From assembly GCA_019112875.1 (NCBI GenBank), contig DXIO01000061.1:1-32092 (forward strand): a stretch of DNA of 32,092 nucleotides, in the 5' to 3' direction. Position 1 is the stretch's first letter, and every line of letters begins with the position of its first letter. Of the stretch, positions 23,178 to 31,160 are shown in pieces. The stretch is from Candidatus Aquabacterium excrementipullorum. GTDB lineage: Bacteria; Pseudomonadota; Gammaproteobacteria; Burkholderiales; Burkholderiaceae_C. The notes under the pieces are model-generated. The model saw nothing but the letters and a program-made list of their open reading frames with translations. It was not told the DNA's origin and did not search any database. A program made the position numbers and the translations under genes.

Positions 23178-24646
23178 GCGATCAAGATCCCTTTGCCGCG
23201 TTCGAGTCCGAACGCACGGTCATCAAGCCCAGCGCCGGCCGCGCCCGTCAGGGTGGGCAGGCGGGTGGAGCCGGTGGTGGTGGTGGCTTTGGTGGCGGCC
23301 CCGGTGGGCCGGGCGGCCCAGGTGGCGGCGGCGGCGGTTTTGGTGGCGGGCCCGGAGGCCCCGGTGGTCCTGGTGGCGGTGCCCCTGGCGGCAAGGACGC
23401 GCCGCTGGCCCTCGACGCCTTGATGACGGCCAGCCTGAACCCGCTGGTTTCTGCCGCGATGCCCTTGCTGACGACGGCGCCGCGCATCCGCCACATGGTG
23501 CAGCACCCGAATCCCGCGGGCCTGAAGGACGCGCTCTCCGAAGGCATTCGCAAGTTCGAAGGCCAGGCCCGTGCCGACGGCCTGCCCAACGAGCAGATCA
23601 TCGCCGCGCGCTACATCTTGTGCACGCTGCTGGACGAATCCGCCGCCAGCACGCCCTGGGGCGGCTCCGGCGTGTGGTCCGCGCAGAGCCTGCTGGTGCA
23701 GTTCCACAATGAAACGTGGGGCGGCGAGAAGGTCTTCCAGCTGATGTCCAAGCTGGCCGAGAACATCCCCAACAACCGCAACCTGCTCGAGCTGCTCTAC
23801 GTGTGCCTGGCCTTCGGTTTCGAAGGCCGCTACCGGGTGCTCGACAACGGCCGCGCCCAGCTCGACAGCGTGCGCCAGCGCCTGGCCCAGTTGCTGCGCC
23901 AGGGCCGCCCCGAGCCCGACAAGGCCCTCTCCATCCGCTGGAAGGGCGAAGAGGCCAAGGCCGCGCGCCTGGGCGACGGCATCCCGCTGTGGGTGATCGC
24001 CGCCTTCACGGGCCTGATCCTGCTGGGCATCTACATCGGCTTCCGCTTCGGCATCAACGGCTCGTCGGACCCGGTGTTCGCCTCGCTGCAGGCCATGGAC
24101 GCCAAGGCCGGCAGCACACCCGCCGCCACGCCGCCGCCAGCCGACAAGCCACGCCTGGCCGGCCTGCTCAAGCCCGAGATCGACGCCGGCCTGGTCAACG
24201 TGCAGGACCTGGCCGACCGCTCCATCATCACCATCAAGGGCGACGGCTTCTTCGAGCCGGGCAGCGCCGAGATCGCCGACAAGGTGCGGCCGCTGCTGGT
24301 GCGCATCCAGGACGCGCTGCAGTCCTTCCCGGGCGCGGTGCTGATCACCGGCCACACCGACAACCAGCCGATCCGCTCGCTGCGTTATCCGTCGAACTGG
24401 CACCTCTCGCAGGACCGCGCCAACGCCGTCAAGAACATGCTGGGCGGGCTCAAGCCCGATCGCCTGCGTGCCGAAGGCCGCGCCGACACCGAGGCCGTGG
24501 CCGACAACGGCACGCCCGAGGGCCGCTCCAAGAACCGCCGCGTGGAGGTGACCCTGTTCGTCTCCAACGCCGACAGGCAAGCCGCATCCCTCACGGGCGC
24601 ACCACCCGCCGCGCAGACGCAGCAGCAACCTCAAGCGGGCCAGTGA
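23174..24646 (+). CDS. tssL: TssL (DotU/IcmH family) with C-terminal OmpA-like domain
   Basis: This 490-residue inner-membrane protein of the T6SS membrane complex partners TssM and TssJ. Residues 1-25 carry ESERTVIKPSAGR with Thr15, a candidate phosphorylation site. Residues 31-72 are a Gly/Pro linker. The cytoplasmic DotU domain (about 75-260) includes ARYILCTLLDESAASTPWG and NLLELLYVCLAFGFEGRYR. One membrane segment follows at about 270-290 (IPLWVIAAFTGLILLGIYIGF). A periplasmic OmpA/MotB-type peptidoglycan-binding domain spans about 345-465, with GHTDNQPI (393-400) and GRSKNRRVEVTLF. The protein is therefore of the extended TssL type that can anchor the complex to the cell wall itself. 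tssM follows after 6 bp. ATG 23174 has a weak ribosome-binding site. Confidence 0.97.
   Translation: MSDQDPFAAFESERTVIKPSAGRARQGGQAGGAGGGGGFGGGPGGPGGPGGGGGGFGGGPGGPGGPGGGAPGGKDAPLALDALMTASLNPLVSAAMPLLTTAPRIRHMVQHPNPAGLKDALSEGIRKFEGQARADGLPNEQIIAARYILCTLLDESAASTPWGGSGVWSAQSLLVQFHNETWGGEKVFQLMSKLAENIPNNRNLLELLYVCLAFGFEGRYRVLDNGRAQLDSVRQRLAQLLRQGRPEPDKALSIRWKGEEAKAARLGDGIPLWVIAAFTGLILLGIYIGFRFGINGSSDPVFASLQAMDAKAGSTPAATPPPADKPRLAGLLKPEIDAGLVNVQDLADRSIITIKGDGFFEPGSAEIADKVRPLLVRIQDALQSFPGAVLITGHTDNQPIRSLRYPSNWHLSQDRANAVKNMLGGLKPDRLRAEGRADTEAVADNGTPEGRSKNRRVEVTLFVSNADRQAASLTGAPPAAQTQQQPQAGQ
23276..23377 (+). repeat. Two 51-bp tandem repeats encoding the TssL Gly/Pro linker
   Basis: Residues 35-51 and 52-68 are identical 17-residue copies, GGGGFGGGPGGPGGPGG. 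The DNA copies (23276-23326 and 23327-23377) differ at several third codon positions only, so the protein sequence has been kept while the codons drifted. The linker sits between the N-terminal Thr15 motif and the DotU domain and would make a flexible tether. Confidence 0.85.
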
Positions 24647-24652
24647 CCGATC

Positions 24653-27600
24653 ATGAAAAAATTCCTGTCCTTCCTCGTGCATCCCGTGCTGCTGGCCGTG
24701 CTGGGCGTGCTGGCCCTGTCCGCCCTGGTGTGGTGGGTCGGCCCGCTGATCGGCTTCGGCGAGAGCAAACCCTTCGAGCCCACCTGGGTGCGCCTGACCA
24801 TCATCGGCGTCTTCTTCGGCATCCTGATCCTGAGCCTGGTCATCAAGGCCATCCGCCGCAAGCGCGCCAACGCGGCCCTGCTCGAAGGCATGGCCAAGGG
24901 CCCCAGCGCCTCCGACAAGGAAGCGGCCACGCTCAACGACCGCTTCAACCAGGCCGTCAAGGTGCTGCAGGAGTCGGGCGCGGGCAAGCGCTCGGTGTTC
25001 CAGCGCGGCCAGTTCCTCTATGAGCTGCCCTGGTACATCTTCATCGGCGCGCCGGGCTCGGGCAAGACCACGGCCCTGCTCAACGCCGGCCTGACCTTCC
25101 CGCTGGCCGAGAAGCTGGGCCAGGCCAGCGTGCGCGGCGTGGGCGGCACCCGCAACTGCGACTGGTGGTTCACCGACGAGGCCGTGCTGATCGACACCGC
25201 TGGCCGCTACACCCTGCAGGAGTCCGACAGCAGCGTCGATGCCACCGCGTGGGACACCTTCCTGAACCTGCTCAAGAAGACGCGTCCGCGCCGCCCGCTC
25301 AACGGCGTGCTGTTGACCATCAACGTCCAGGACCTGCTGCAGCAGACGCCGGCCGACCGCAAGGAGCACGCCGCCAAGCTGCGCGCCCGCATCCAGGAGC
25401 TGCACACCAAGCTGGGCATCCGCCCACCCGTGTACGTGCTGCTGACCAAGGCCGACCTGATCGCCGGCTTCAACGAAAGCTTCGGCGGCCTGGGCAAGGA
25501 AGAGCGCGACCAGGTCTGGGGCTTCACCTTCCCGTACGACGCCCGTGGCGAGGCCGACACCCTGCGCGAGTTCCAGGCCGAGTACGCCGCGCTGGAAAAG
25601 CGCATCCGCGAACGCCTGGTCGAGCGCATGGAAGCCGAGAACGACGTGCTGCGCCGCGCCGCCATCTTCGCCTTCCCGCAGCAGTTCTCGGGCCTCAAGG
25701 GCCTGCTGGGCGGCTTCCTGGAGCAGGTCTTCGGCGGCGGTGGCTCGCTCGAGGAAAAACCCATCCTGCGCGGCGTCTACTTCACCAGCGGCACGCAGGA
25801 AGGCACGCCCATCGACCGCGTGCTGGGCACCCTGGCCCGCACCTTCGGCGTCGAGCGCCGCCTGAACGCGCCAGCCGGCGCGCGCGGCAAGAGCTTCTTC
25901 CTGCACCGCCTGCTCAAGGAAGTCGTCTTCCAGGAGCAAGGCCTGGTCGGAGAGAACCGCGCCGTCGAGGTGCGCCGCAGGCGCCTGAAGCTGGCCGGCA
26001 TCGCCGCGCTGGCCCTGCTCAGCGTGGTGCTGATCGCCGGCTGGAGCGTGAGCTACGTGCGCAACAAGGCCTACGTGGCCGAGGTGCAAGCGCGCCTGCC
26101 CGATCTGCAGAAACAGGTCGACGGCCTGCCACCCGCCACCAACAGCGACGTCACGCCCCTTCCCGGCGTGCTCGGTGCCGTGCGCAATGCCGCCGTGCCC
26201 TCGGGCTTCGACTTCGATCATGTGCCGCTCAGCTACGGCTTCGGCCTGTTCCAGGGCGACAAGCTCGATGCCGCCGCGCAGATCAGCTACCACCGCCTGC
26301 TGGACCACGCGATGATGCCGCGCGTCGCCCGCCGACTGGAAGAGCGCCTGCGCGCCGTCAACCAGAGCAACCTGGAGCTGGCCTACGAGGCGCTCAAGGG
26401 CTACCTGATGCTCTACACGCCCGACAAGTTCGACCCGGCCGCCATCAAGGCCTGGGTCACGCTCGACTGGGACGTAAACCTGGAGCGCAGTCTGACGCCC
26501 GAACAGCGCGAGGCCCTCGACCAGGAACTGGACGACATGCTCTCGCGCGGCGCGCCGCAGCCCAACGTGCCGCTGGACAAGAACCTCGTGGCCAACGTGC
26601 GCGAGATGCTGATCGCCTACCCGCTGGAGTACCGCGTGTTCAGCCGTCTCAAGCGCCAGCAGTTGGGCGCCGACCTGCCCGAGTTCTCCGTGGCCTCGGC
26701 CGGCGGACCCAACGCCTCGCAGGTGTTCACCCGCGCCAGCACGCAGCCGCTGACCAAGGGCATCCCGGGCCTGTTCACGCGTGACGGCTACCACAAGGCC
26801 TTCAAGGATTCCGTGGGCGCCGTGGTCGAACAGCTCGCCACCGAAGAAGAATGGGTGCTGGGCACCAAGTCCGCCGCGACCGGCCTGGCCGCGCTGAAGG
26901 ACAAGGCCACCGGCGGCCAGCAATCCAACGAGATGGCCGACCGCGTGCGCCGCCTCTACCTGGAGGAATACATCAAGGTGTGGGACGCCTACCTGGCCGA
27001 CGTGCAGCTGGTCAAGCTGGGCGGCCTGGACCGCAGCCTGCAGGTGGCCCGCGTGCTGGCCGCGCCCGATTCGCCGCTGGCCGCCTACCTGCGCGGCGTG
27101 GCCCGCGAGACGCACCTGGTGCTGCCCAAGCCCGCCAAGGCCGAGAGGCCCGACGGCAACACCGCCATGGGCAAGCTGGACCAGCGCGCCGACAAGGCCC
27201 GCCGCGAGATGGCGGCCCTGGGCGGCGGCGAGCCCTCGCCCACCGGCGGCAACGCCGCGCCCATCGAGCAGATGGTCGACGACCACTTCGCCTACATCCA
27301 CCGCATGGTCGAAGGCACGCCGCCGCCGCTGGACGACGTGCTCAAGATGTTCAACGAGGTGTACGTGCAGCTGGCCGCCGTCGACGCGGCGCAGAAGACC
27401 AAGACCCCGCCGCCCCCGGGTGGCGGGGCCGCCGCCAAGGCCGCCGCCGCCCAGCAGCCCGAGCCCATCAAGTCGATGCTGGAGCAACTGGCCGATGCCG
27501 GCGCCTCGCAGAGCCGCGTGGCCGAGCGCCAGGGCCTGACGGCCGAACTCAAGCCCATCACGGACTTCTGCCAGCGCGCCATCGCCGGCCGCTACCCCTT

Positions 27601-28219
27601 CTCGCCCGGCTCCAAGGCCGACGCGCTGCCGGACGACTTCTCGCAAATGTTCGGCGTGGGCGGCCTGATGGACGACTTCTACCAGCGCCGCCTGGTCACC
27701 GTGGTCGACACCGGCACCAACCCCTGGAGCTTCAAGCCCCTGCCCGACGGCACCAAGCCGGCCGGTGGCGCGGCGCTCGCCGACTTCCAGCGCGCCGCCC
27801 GCATCCGCGACGTGTTCTTCCGTGCCGGCGGCAAGGTGCCCGCCTTCCGCGTGGACATCCGCGCGCTGGAGATGAGCCCGGACCTGAAGGAGTTGAACAT
27901 CGACATCGACGGCCAGGCGATGAAGTTCGTGCCGGGCAACACCACCGTGGCCACGGTGAACTGGCCGCCGCAGCGCCTGGCCTCGCAGGTCAAGCTCACC
28001 ACGGTGCCGGCCGGCACGCCGCAGGTGTTCGACGGCTCGTGGGCCCTGTTCCGCCTGTTCGACCGCTTCGAGGTGCTGCCCTCGGCCCAGCCCGAGCGCT
28101 TCCAGGTCGTGCTGAACCTGGACGGCAAGAAGGCCAAGCTGGAAGTGATCGCCAGCAGCGCCTTCAACCCCTTCCGCCTGCGCGAGATCCAGCAGTTCCG
28201 CTGCCCGGGGTCGCTGTGA
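24653..28219 (+). CDS. tssM: TssM (IcmF family), type VI secretion inner-membrane protein
   Basis: This complete 1188-residue protein is typical for IcmF-type TssM. It is the membrane-spanning core subunit that binds TssL in the inner membrane and, in known systems, TssJ on the periplasmic side. Two membrane segments open the protein (about 9-34 and 47-66). The cytoplasmic NTPase-like domain has an intact Walker A GAPGSGKTT (132-140), a Walker B region DEAVLIDTAGRY (175-186) and NVQDLLQQ. A third membrane segment lies near 446-470 (KLAGIAALALLSVVLIAGW), and the rest is a large periplasmic region ending in the IcmF C-terminal domain (FRLFDRFEVLPSAQPERFQV). A low-complexity Pro/Gly/Ala stretch lies near 920-938 (TPPPPGGGAAAKAAAAQQP). 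The stop overlaps the next start as GTGA. Confidence 0.98.
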   Translation: MKKFLSFLVHPVLLAVLGVLALSALVWWVGPLIGFGESKPFEPTWVRLTIIGVFFGILILSLVIKAIRRKRANAALLEGMAKGPSASDKEAATLNDRFNQAVKVLQESGAGKRSVFQRGQFLYELPWYIFIGAPGSGKTTALLNAGLTFPLAEKLGQASVRGVGGTRNCDWWFTDEAVLIDTAGRYTLQESDSSVDATAWDTFLNLLKKTRPRRPLNGVLLTINVQDLLQQTPADRKEHAAKLRARIQELHTKLGIRPPVYVLLTKADLIAGFNESFGGLGKEERDQVWGFTFPYDARGEADTLREFQAEYAALEKRIRERLVERMEAENDVLRRAAIFAFPQQFSGLKGLLGGFLEQVFGGGGSLEEKPILRGVYFTSGTQEGTPIDRVLGTLARTFGVERRLNAPAGARGKSFFLHRLLKEVVFQEQGLVGENRAVEVRRRRLKLAGIAALALLSVVLIAGWSVSYVRNKAYVAEVQARLPDLQKQVDGLPPATNSDVTPLPGVLGAVRNAAVPSGFDFDHVPLSYGFGLFQGDKLDAAAQISYHRLLDHAMMPRVARRLEERLRAVNQSNLELAYEALKGYLMLYTPDKFDPAAIKAWVTLDWDVNLERSLTPEQREALDQELDDMLSRGAPQPNVPLDKNLVANVREMLIAYPLEYRVFSRLKRQQLGADLPEFSVASAGGPNASQVFTRASTQPLTKGIPGLFTRDGYHKAFKDSVGAVVEQLATEEEWVLGTKSAATGLAALKDKATGGQQSNEMADRVRRLYLEEYIKVWDAYLADVQLVKLGGLDRSLQVARVLAAPDSPLAAYLRGVARETHLVLPKPAKAERPDGNTAMGKLDQRADKARREMAALGGGEPSPTGGNAAPIEQMVDDHFAYIHRMVEGTPPPLDDVLKMFNEVYVQLAAVDAAQKTKTPPPPGGGAAAKAAAAQQPEPIKSMLEQLADAGASQSRVAERQGLTAELKPITDFCQRAIAGRYPFSPGSKADALPDDFSQMFGVGGLMDDFYQRRLVTVVDTGTNPWSFKPLPDGTKPAGGAALADFQRAARIRDVFFRAGGKVPAFRVDIRALEMSPDLKELNIDIDGQAMKFVPGNTTVATVNWPPQRLASQVKLTTVPAGTPQVFDGSWALFRLFDRFEVLPSAQPERFQVVLNLDGKKAKLEVIASSAFNPFRLREIQQFRCPGSL

Positions 28220-29097
28220 ACGGTCTGCCAGACGCCTTCGCCGCCGACGGCGCCGCCACGCCCGATGCGGCGCCTGGCGGCACACCCGGCTGGTACGGCA
28301 AGCTGCCATCGCTGGGCGATTTCGCGTCTCGCCGCCTGTCCCACGAGCTGATCGAAGCCTGGGACAGCTGGCTGGCCGAAGAGATCGGCTCGCTGCGCCA
28401 GCAATGGCCCGACGACTGGCTGCAGGGCTACCTGCAAAGCCCCACCTGGCGCTTCGTGCTGAGCGCCGGCACCCTGGGCGCGGCCCAGCCCTGGCCCGTG
28501 GCTGGCATCCTGATGCCTTCGGTGGACCGCGTGGGACGCTACTTCCCGCTCACCATCGTCGCGCCGCTGAGCAACCTGCCGCACAGCCATGAGCAGGCCG
28601 AGCGCCTGTTCAACTGGCTGCACGCCATCGACGACCTGGCCGCCGACGCCATGGAAGAGGACTGGTCCATCGAGACGCTGGACCAGGCCCTGGCCCAGCA
28701 CCCGGCCCCGCTCTGGCCTGACGAAACACCCGCCATGGCGCAGGCCCTGGCCCGCCTGGCCAGCGGCGAAACCCGACTGGTCACCCTGCCCCTGCCCGAC
28801 ACGCGCAACGCCATGGCCGACGGCCTGGGCCGCGCCCTGTGGCACTGGGGCCTGGACGGCCTGCTCTCGCGCAGCCTGGCACCCGGCCTGGCCTGGTGGT
28901 GGGCAGAACCGGCCGATCCGGCCCAGGCGCGCCAGACCCTGCTCAGCCGCGGCCTGCCCAGCGGCACCGACTTCGAGGCCCTGATGGGGCCGCAGCGCCA
29001 CAACAGTCCGTCTTACGGGGGCTTCTCGCCAGCCGACCTGGGCGATACTGCACCACCCGATCACACCCCGGTCACCACGCCGTTTGAGCCACGATGA
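28216..29097 (+). CDS. tagF: TagF, type VI secretion-associated protein
   Basis: The start is GTG 28216, overlapping the tssM stop by 4 nt (GTGA), which gives 293 residues; the longer frame upstream runs antisense-free but out of frame inside tssM and is rejected. The diagnostic N-terminal block GWYGKLPSLGDFASRRL and the SWLAEEIGSLR, WRFVLSAGTLG and VGRYFPLTIVAPL segments identify the TagF/BMA_A0400 family. In Pseudomonas and Agrobacterium, TagF represses T6SS assembly post-translationally, acting apart from or together with the PpkA-PppA phosphorylation switch. Here it is directly followed by the kinase gene (ATGA overlap), which fits a joint regulatory role. It is not fused to a PppA phosphatase, and no PppA is in the window. 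Confidence 0.92.
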   Translation: MNGLPDAFAADGAATPDAAPGGTPGWYGKLPSLGDFASRRLSHELIEAWDSWLAEEIGSLRQQWPDDWLQGYLQSPTWRFVLSAGTLGAAQPWPVAGILMPSVDRVGRYFPLTIVAPLSNLPHSHEQAERLFNWLHAIDDLAADAMEEDWSIETLDQALAQHPAPLWPDETPAMAQALARLASGETRLVTLPLPDTRNAMADGLGRALWHWGLDGLLSRSLAPGLAWWWAEPADPAQARQTLLSRGLPSGTDFEALMGPQRHNSPSYGGFSPADLGDTAPPDHTPVTTPFEPR

Positions 29098-31136
29098 GCG
29101 ACCCCTTCTCCCATCTGCCGCCGGAGGGCTCTTCCGACGACGACGACCGCACGGTGATCCGCCCGTCGGCCAGGCCGGCCGCACCCGCCCCCACATCCAC
29201 ACCGGTGCCCGCAGCGCCAGCCCCCGCCAGCCTGCCGCAGGACGCCGCCGACGAATGGCTGCCGCCCGTGGCCCCGGCCCAGGCCCAGGCGCCTGCCCCG
29301 GCTGAACCGGTCGTCACCGGCTCGCCCACCAGCATCCCCATCCCGCCGACCCGCCCGCCGCACACCGCCGGCATGGGCACGGCCGCCATCGGCGGCGTGC
29401 CCGGCGACCACGGCAACACCCTGCCCGTCGGCACCTACGTGGGTGAATTCGAGGTCACCGACACGCTGGGCGAAGGCGGCTTCGGCATCGTCTACCTGGC
29501 CTGGGACCACTCGCTGGAGCGCAAGGTCGCGCTCAAGGAATACATGCCCGCCGCGCTGGCCGCGCGTGGGCAGGGGCTGTCCGTTACCGTCAAATCGGCG
29601 CGCCACGCCGAGACCTTCGAAGCCGGCCTGCGCAGCTTCGTGAACGAAGCCAAGCTGCTGGCCCAGTTCGACCACCCGTCGATGGTGAAGGTGTACCGCT
29701 TCTGGGAAGCCAACGGCACGGCCTACATGGTGATGCCCTTCTACGAAGGCACCACGCTCAAGGACACGCTCAAGGAGATGGGCGGCACACCGCCCGACGA
29801 GGCCTGGCTGACCGCCCTGCTCGCCCCCGTCAGCGAGGCGCTGGAGGTGCTGCACGGCCAGCAGTGCTACCACCGCGACATCGCGCCCGACAACATCATC
29901 CTGCTCAAGGGCACCGGCAAGCCGCTGCTGCTCGATTTCGGCGCCGCCCGCCGCGTGATCGGCGACATGACGCAGGCGCTCACTGTGATCCTGAAGTCCG
30001 GCTACGCCCCCGTGGAGCAGTACGCCGAGGTGCCCGGCATGAACCAGGGCCCGTGGACGGACGTGTACGCGCTGGCCGCCTCGGTCTACTACGCCATCAA
30101 CGGCAAGACCCCGCCGCCCGCCGTGGGCCGCCTGGTCAATGACAGCTTCGTGCCGCTGGCGCAATCGGCCGCCGGCAAGTACAGCGACCGCTTCCTGCGC
30201 GCCATCGACCACGCCCTGGCCGTCAAGCCCGAGGACCGCATCCAGAACATGGCGCAGCTGCGCGAGGAGCTGGGCCTGGGCGTCGGCTACGTGCCGCCCA
30301 CCACGATGCCCTCGCCGCACGGCGGGCCCGCCAAGGGCACGGCCGGTGGCGCGTCGGCTCCCTCCAAGAAGGACAAGCCCGCCAAGCCGCCCAAGGCCGA
30401 TGGCGCCGAAGCTTCAGGCAACAAGCGCCTGCCGCTGATCATCGGTGGCGTCGTGGCCGCGCTGGCCGTGGCCGGCGGCGTGGGCTACGCGGTGCTGGGC
30501 GGCAAGAAGGCCGCCGACGCGCCGGCCACAGCTGCCTCGGCGCCCGCCAGCGCCGTGGTCGTGGCCGCGCCAGCCCCCGCGCCGGCGCCCGCCCCTTCCG
30601 CAGAGGCCGCGCCCACCGGGCCGTTCGACCCGGTCAAGGAGTTCGACCGCATCGTCACGAACGCCTCGACCAGCTTCACCGTCGAAGGCGCGCCCATCAA
30701 GCCGCGCCTGCAGATCGGCAAGGATCGCCTGGGCTTTTCCTTCACCTCGTCCAAGCCGGGCTACGCCTACGTGCTGCTGGTCAGCTCCGACGGCACCTTC
30801 ATGAAGCTGTTCCCCAACCGGATCGCGCCCACCAACCACATCGAGGCCGGCGAACACATCCACCTGCCTGACAAGAGCTGGCCCATGGACGCGGCCGGCC
30901 CCGCCGGCACCGACCACTTCGTCGTGATCGTGTCCACCCGCCCGCGTGATTTCAGCGAGGCCGGCGGCCGCAGCGAAGGCGGTTTCACCGAGTTCCCGCG
31001 CGACGAGGCCGAGGCCATTTGGCGCAACCACAAGGGCCCCGGCTCGGTGTTCGCCGGCAAGCCCGTGTGCGAAGGCGGTGGCGCCTGCCCCGACGAGTAC
31101 GGCGCCGCCCATTTCACGCTTGAAGAATTCGAGTAA
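29094..31136 (+). CDS. PpkA-like membrane Ser/Thr protein kinase with C-terminal DUF4384-like domain
   Basis: This is a 680-residue protein. The N-terminal tail (1-112) is acidic, then Pro/Ala-rich, with [13 protein letters not shown] and Thr20, a candidate autophosphorylation site. The kinase domain spans about 118-395: glycine loop GEGGFGIVY (126-134), Lys148 in VALKEY, Glu185, catalytic loop HRDIAPDN (260-267) and DFG (281-283). The usual Lys of HRDxKPxN is Ala264. A membrane helix lies at about 446-468 ([22 protein letters not shown]). The periplasmic part (about 510-680) resembles DUF4384 ([32 protein letters not shown]) and has a Cys pair CEGGGAC near the end. ATG 29094 overlaps the tagF stop by 4 nt. 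By analogy with PpkA it should phosphorylate Fha or TssL to switch on T6SS; target identity is inference. Confidence 0.93.
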   Translation: MSDPFSHLPPEGSSDDDDRTVIRPSARPAAPAPTSTPVPAAPAPASLPQDAADEWLPPVAPAQAQAPAPAEPVVTGSPTSIPIPPTRPPHTAGMGTAAIGGVPGDHGNTLPVGTYVGEFEVTDTLGEGGFGIVYLAWDHSLERKVALKEYMPAALAARGQGLSVTVKSARHAETFEAGLRSFVNEAKLLAQFDHPSMVKVYRFWEANGTAYMVMPFYEGTTLKDTLKEMGGTPPDEAWLTALLAPVSEALEVLHGQQCYHRDIAPDNIILLKGTGKPLLLDFGAARRVIGDMTQALTVILKSGYAPVEQYAEVPGMNQGPWTDVYALAASVYYAINGKTPPPAVGRLVNDSFVPLAQSAAGKYSDRFLRAIDHALAVKPEDRIQNMAQLREELGLGVGYVPPTTMPSPHGGPAKGTAGGASAPSKKDKPAKPPKADGAEASGNKRLPLIIGGVVAALAVAGGVGYAVLGGKKAADAPATAASAPASAVVVAAPAPAPAPAPSAEAAPTGPFDPVKEFDRIVTNASTSFTVEGAPIKPRLQIGKDRLGFSFTSSKPGYAYVLLVSSDGTFMKLFPNRIAPTNHIEAGEHIHLPDKSWPMDAAGPAGTDHFVVIVSTRPRDFSEAGGRSEGGFTEFPRDEAEAIWRNHKGPGSVFAGKPVCEGGGACPDEYGAAHFTLEEFE

Positions 31137-31160
31137 GTCCATCACCCAGGGGAAAACCGC

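Noticed and set aside
22916..28309. A 1797-residue minus-strand open frame opposite tssL and tssM.
   Set aside because: It is antisense to well-recognised T6SS proteins, and its translation is rich in Gly, Gln, His and Val with no recognisable family, as expected of a shadow frame.
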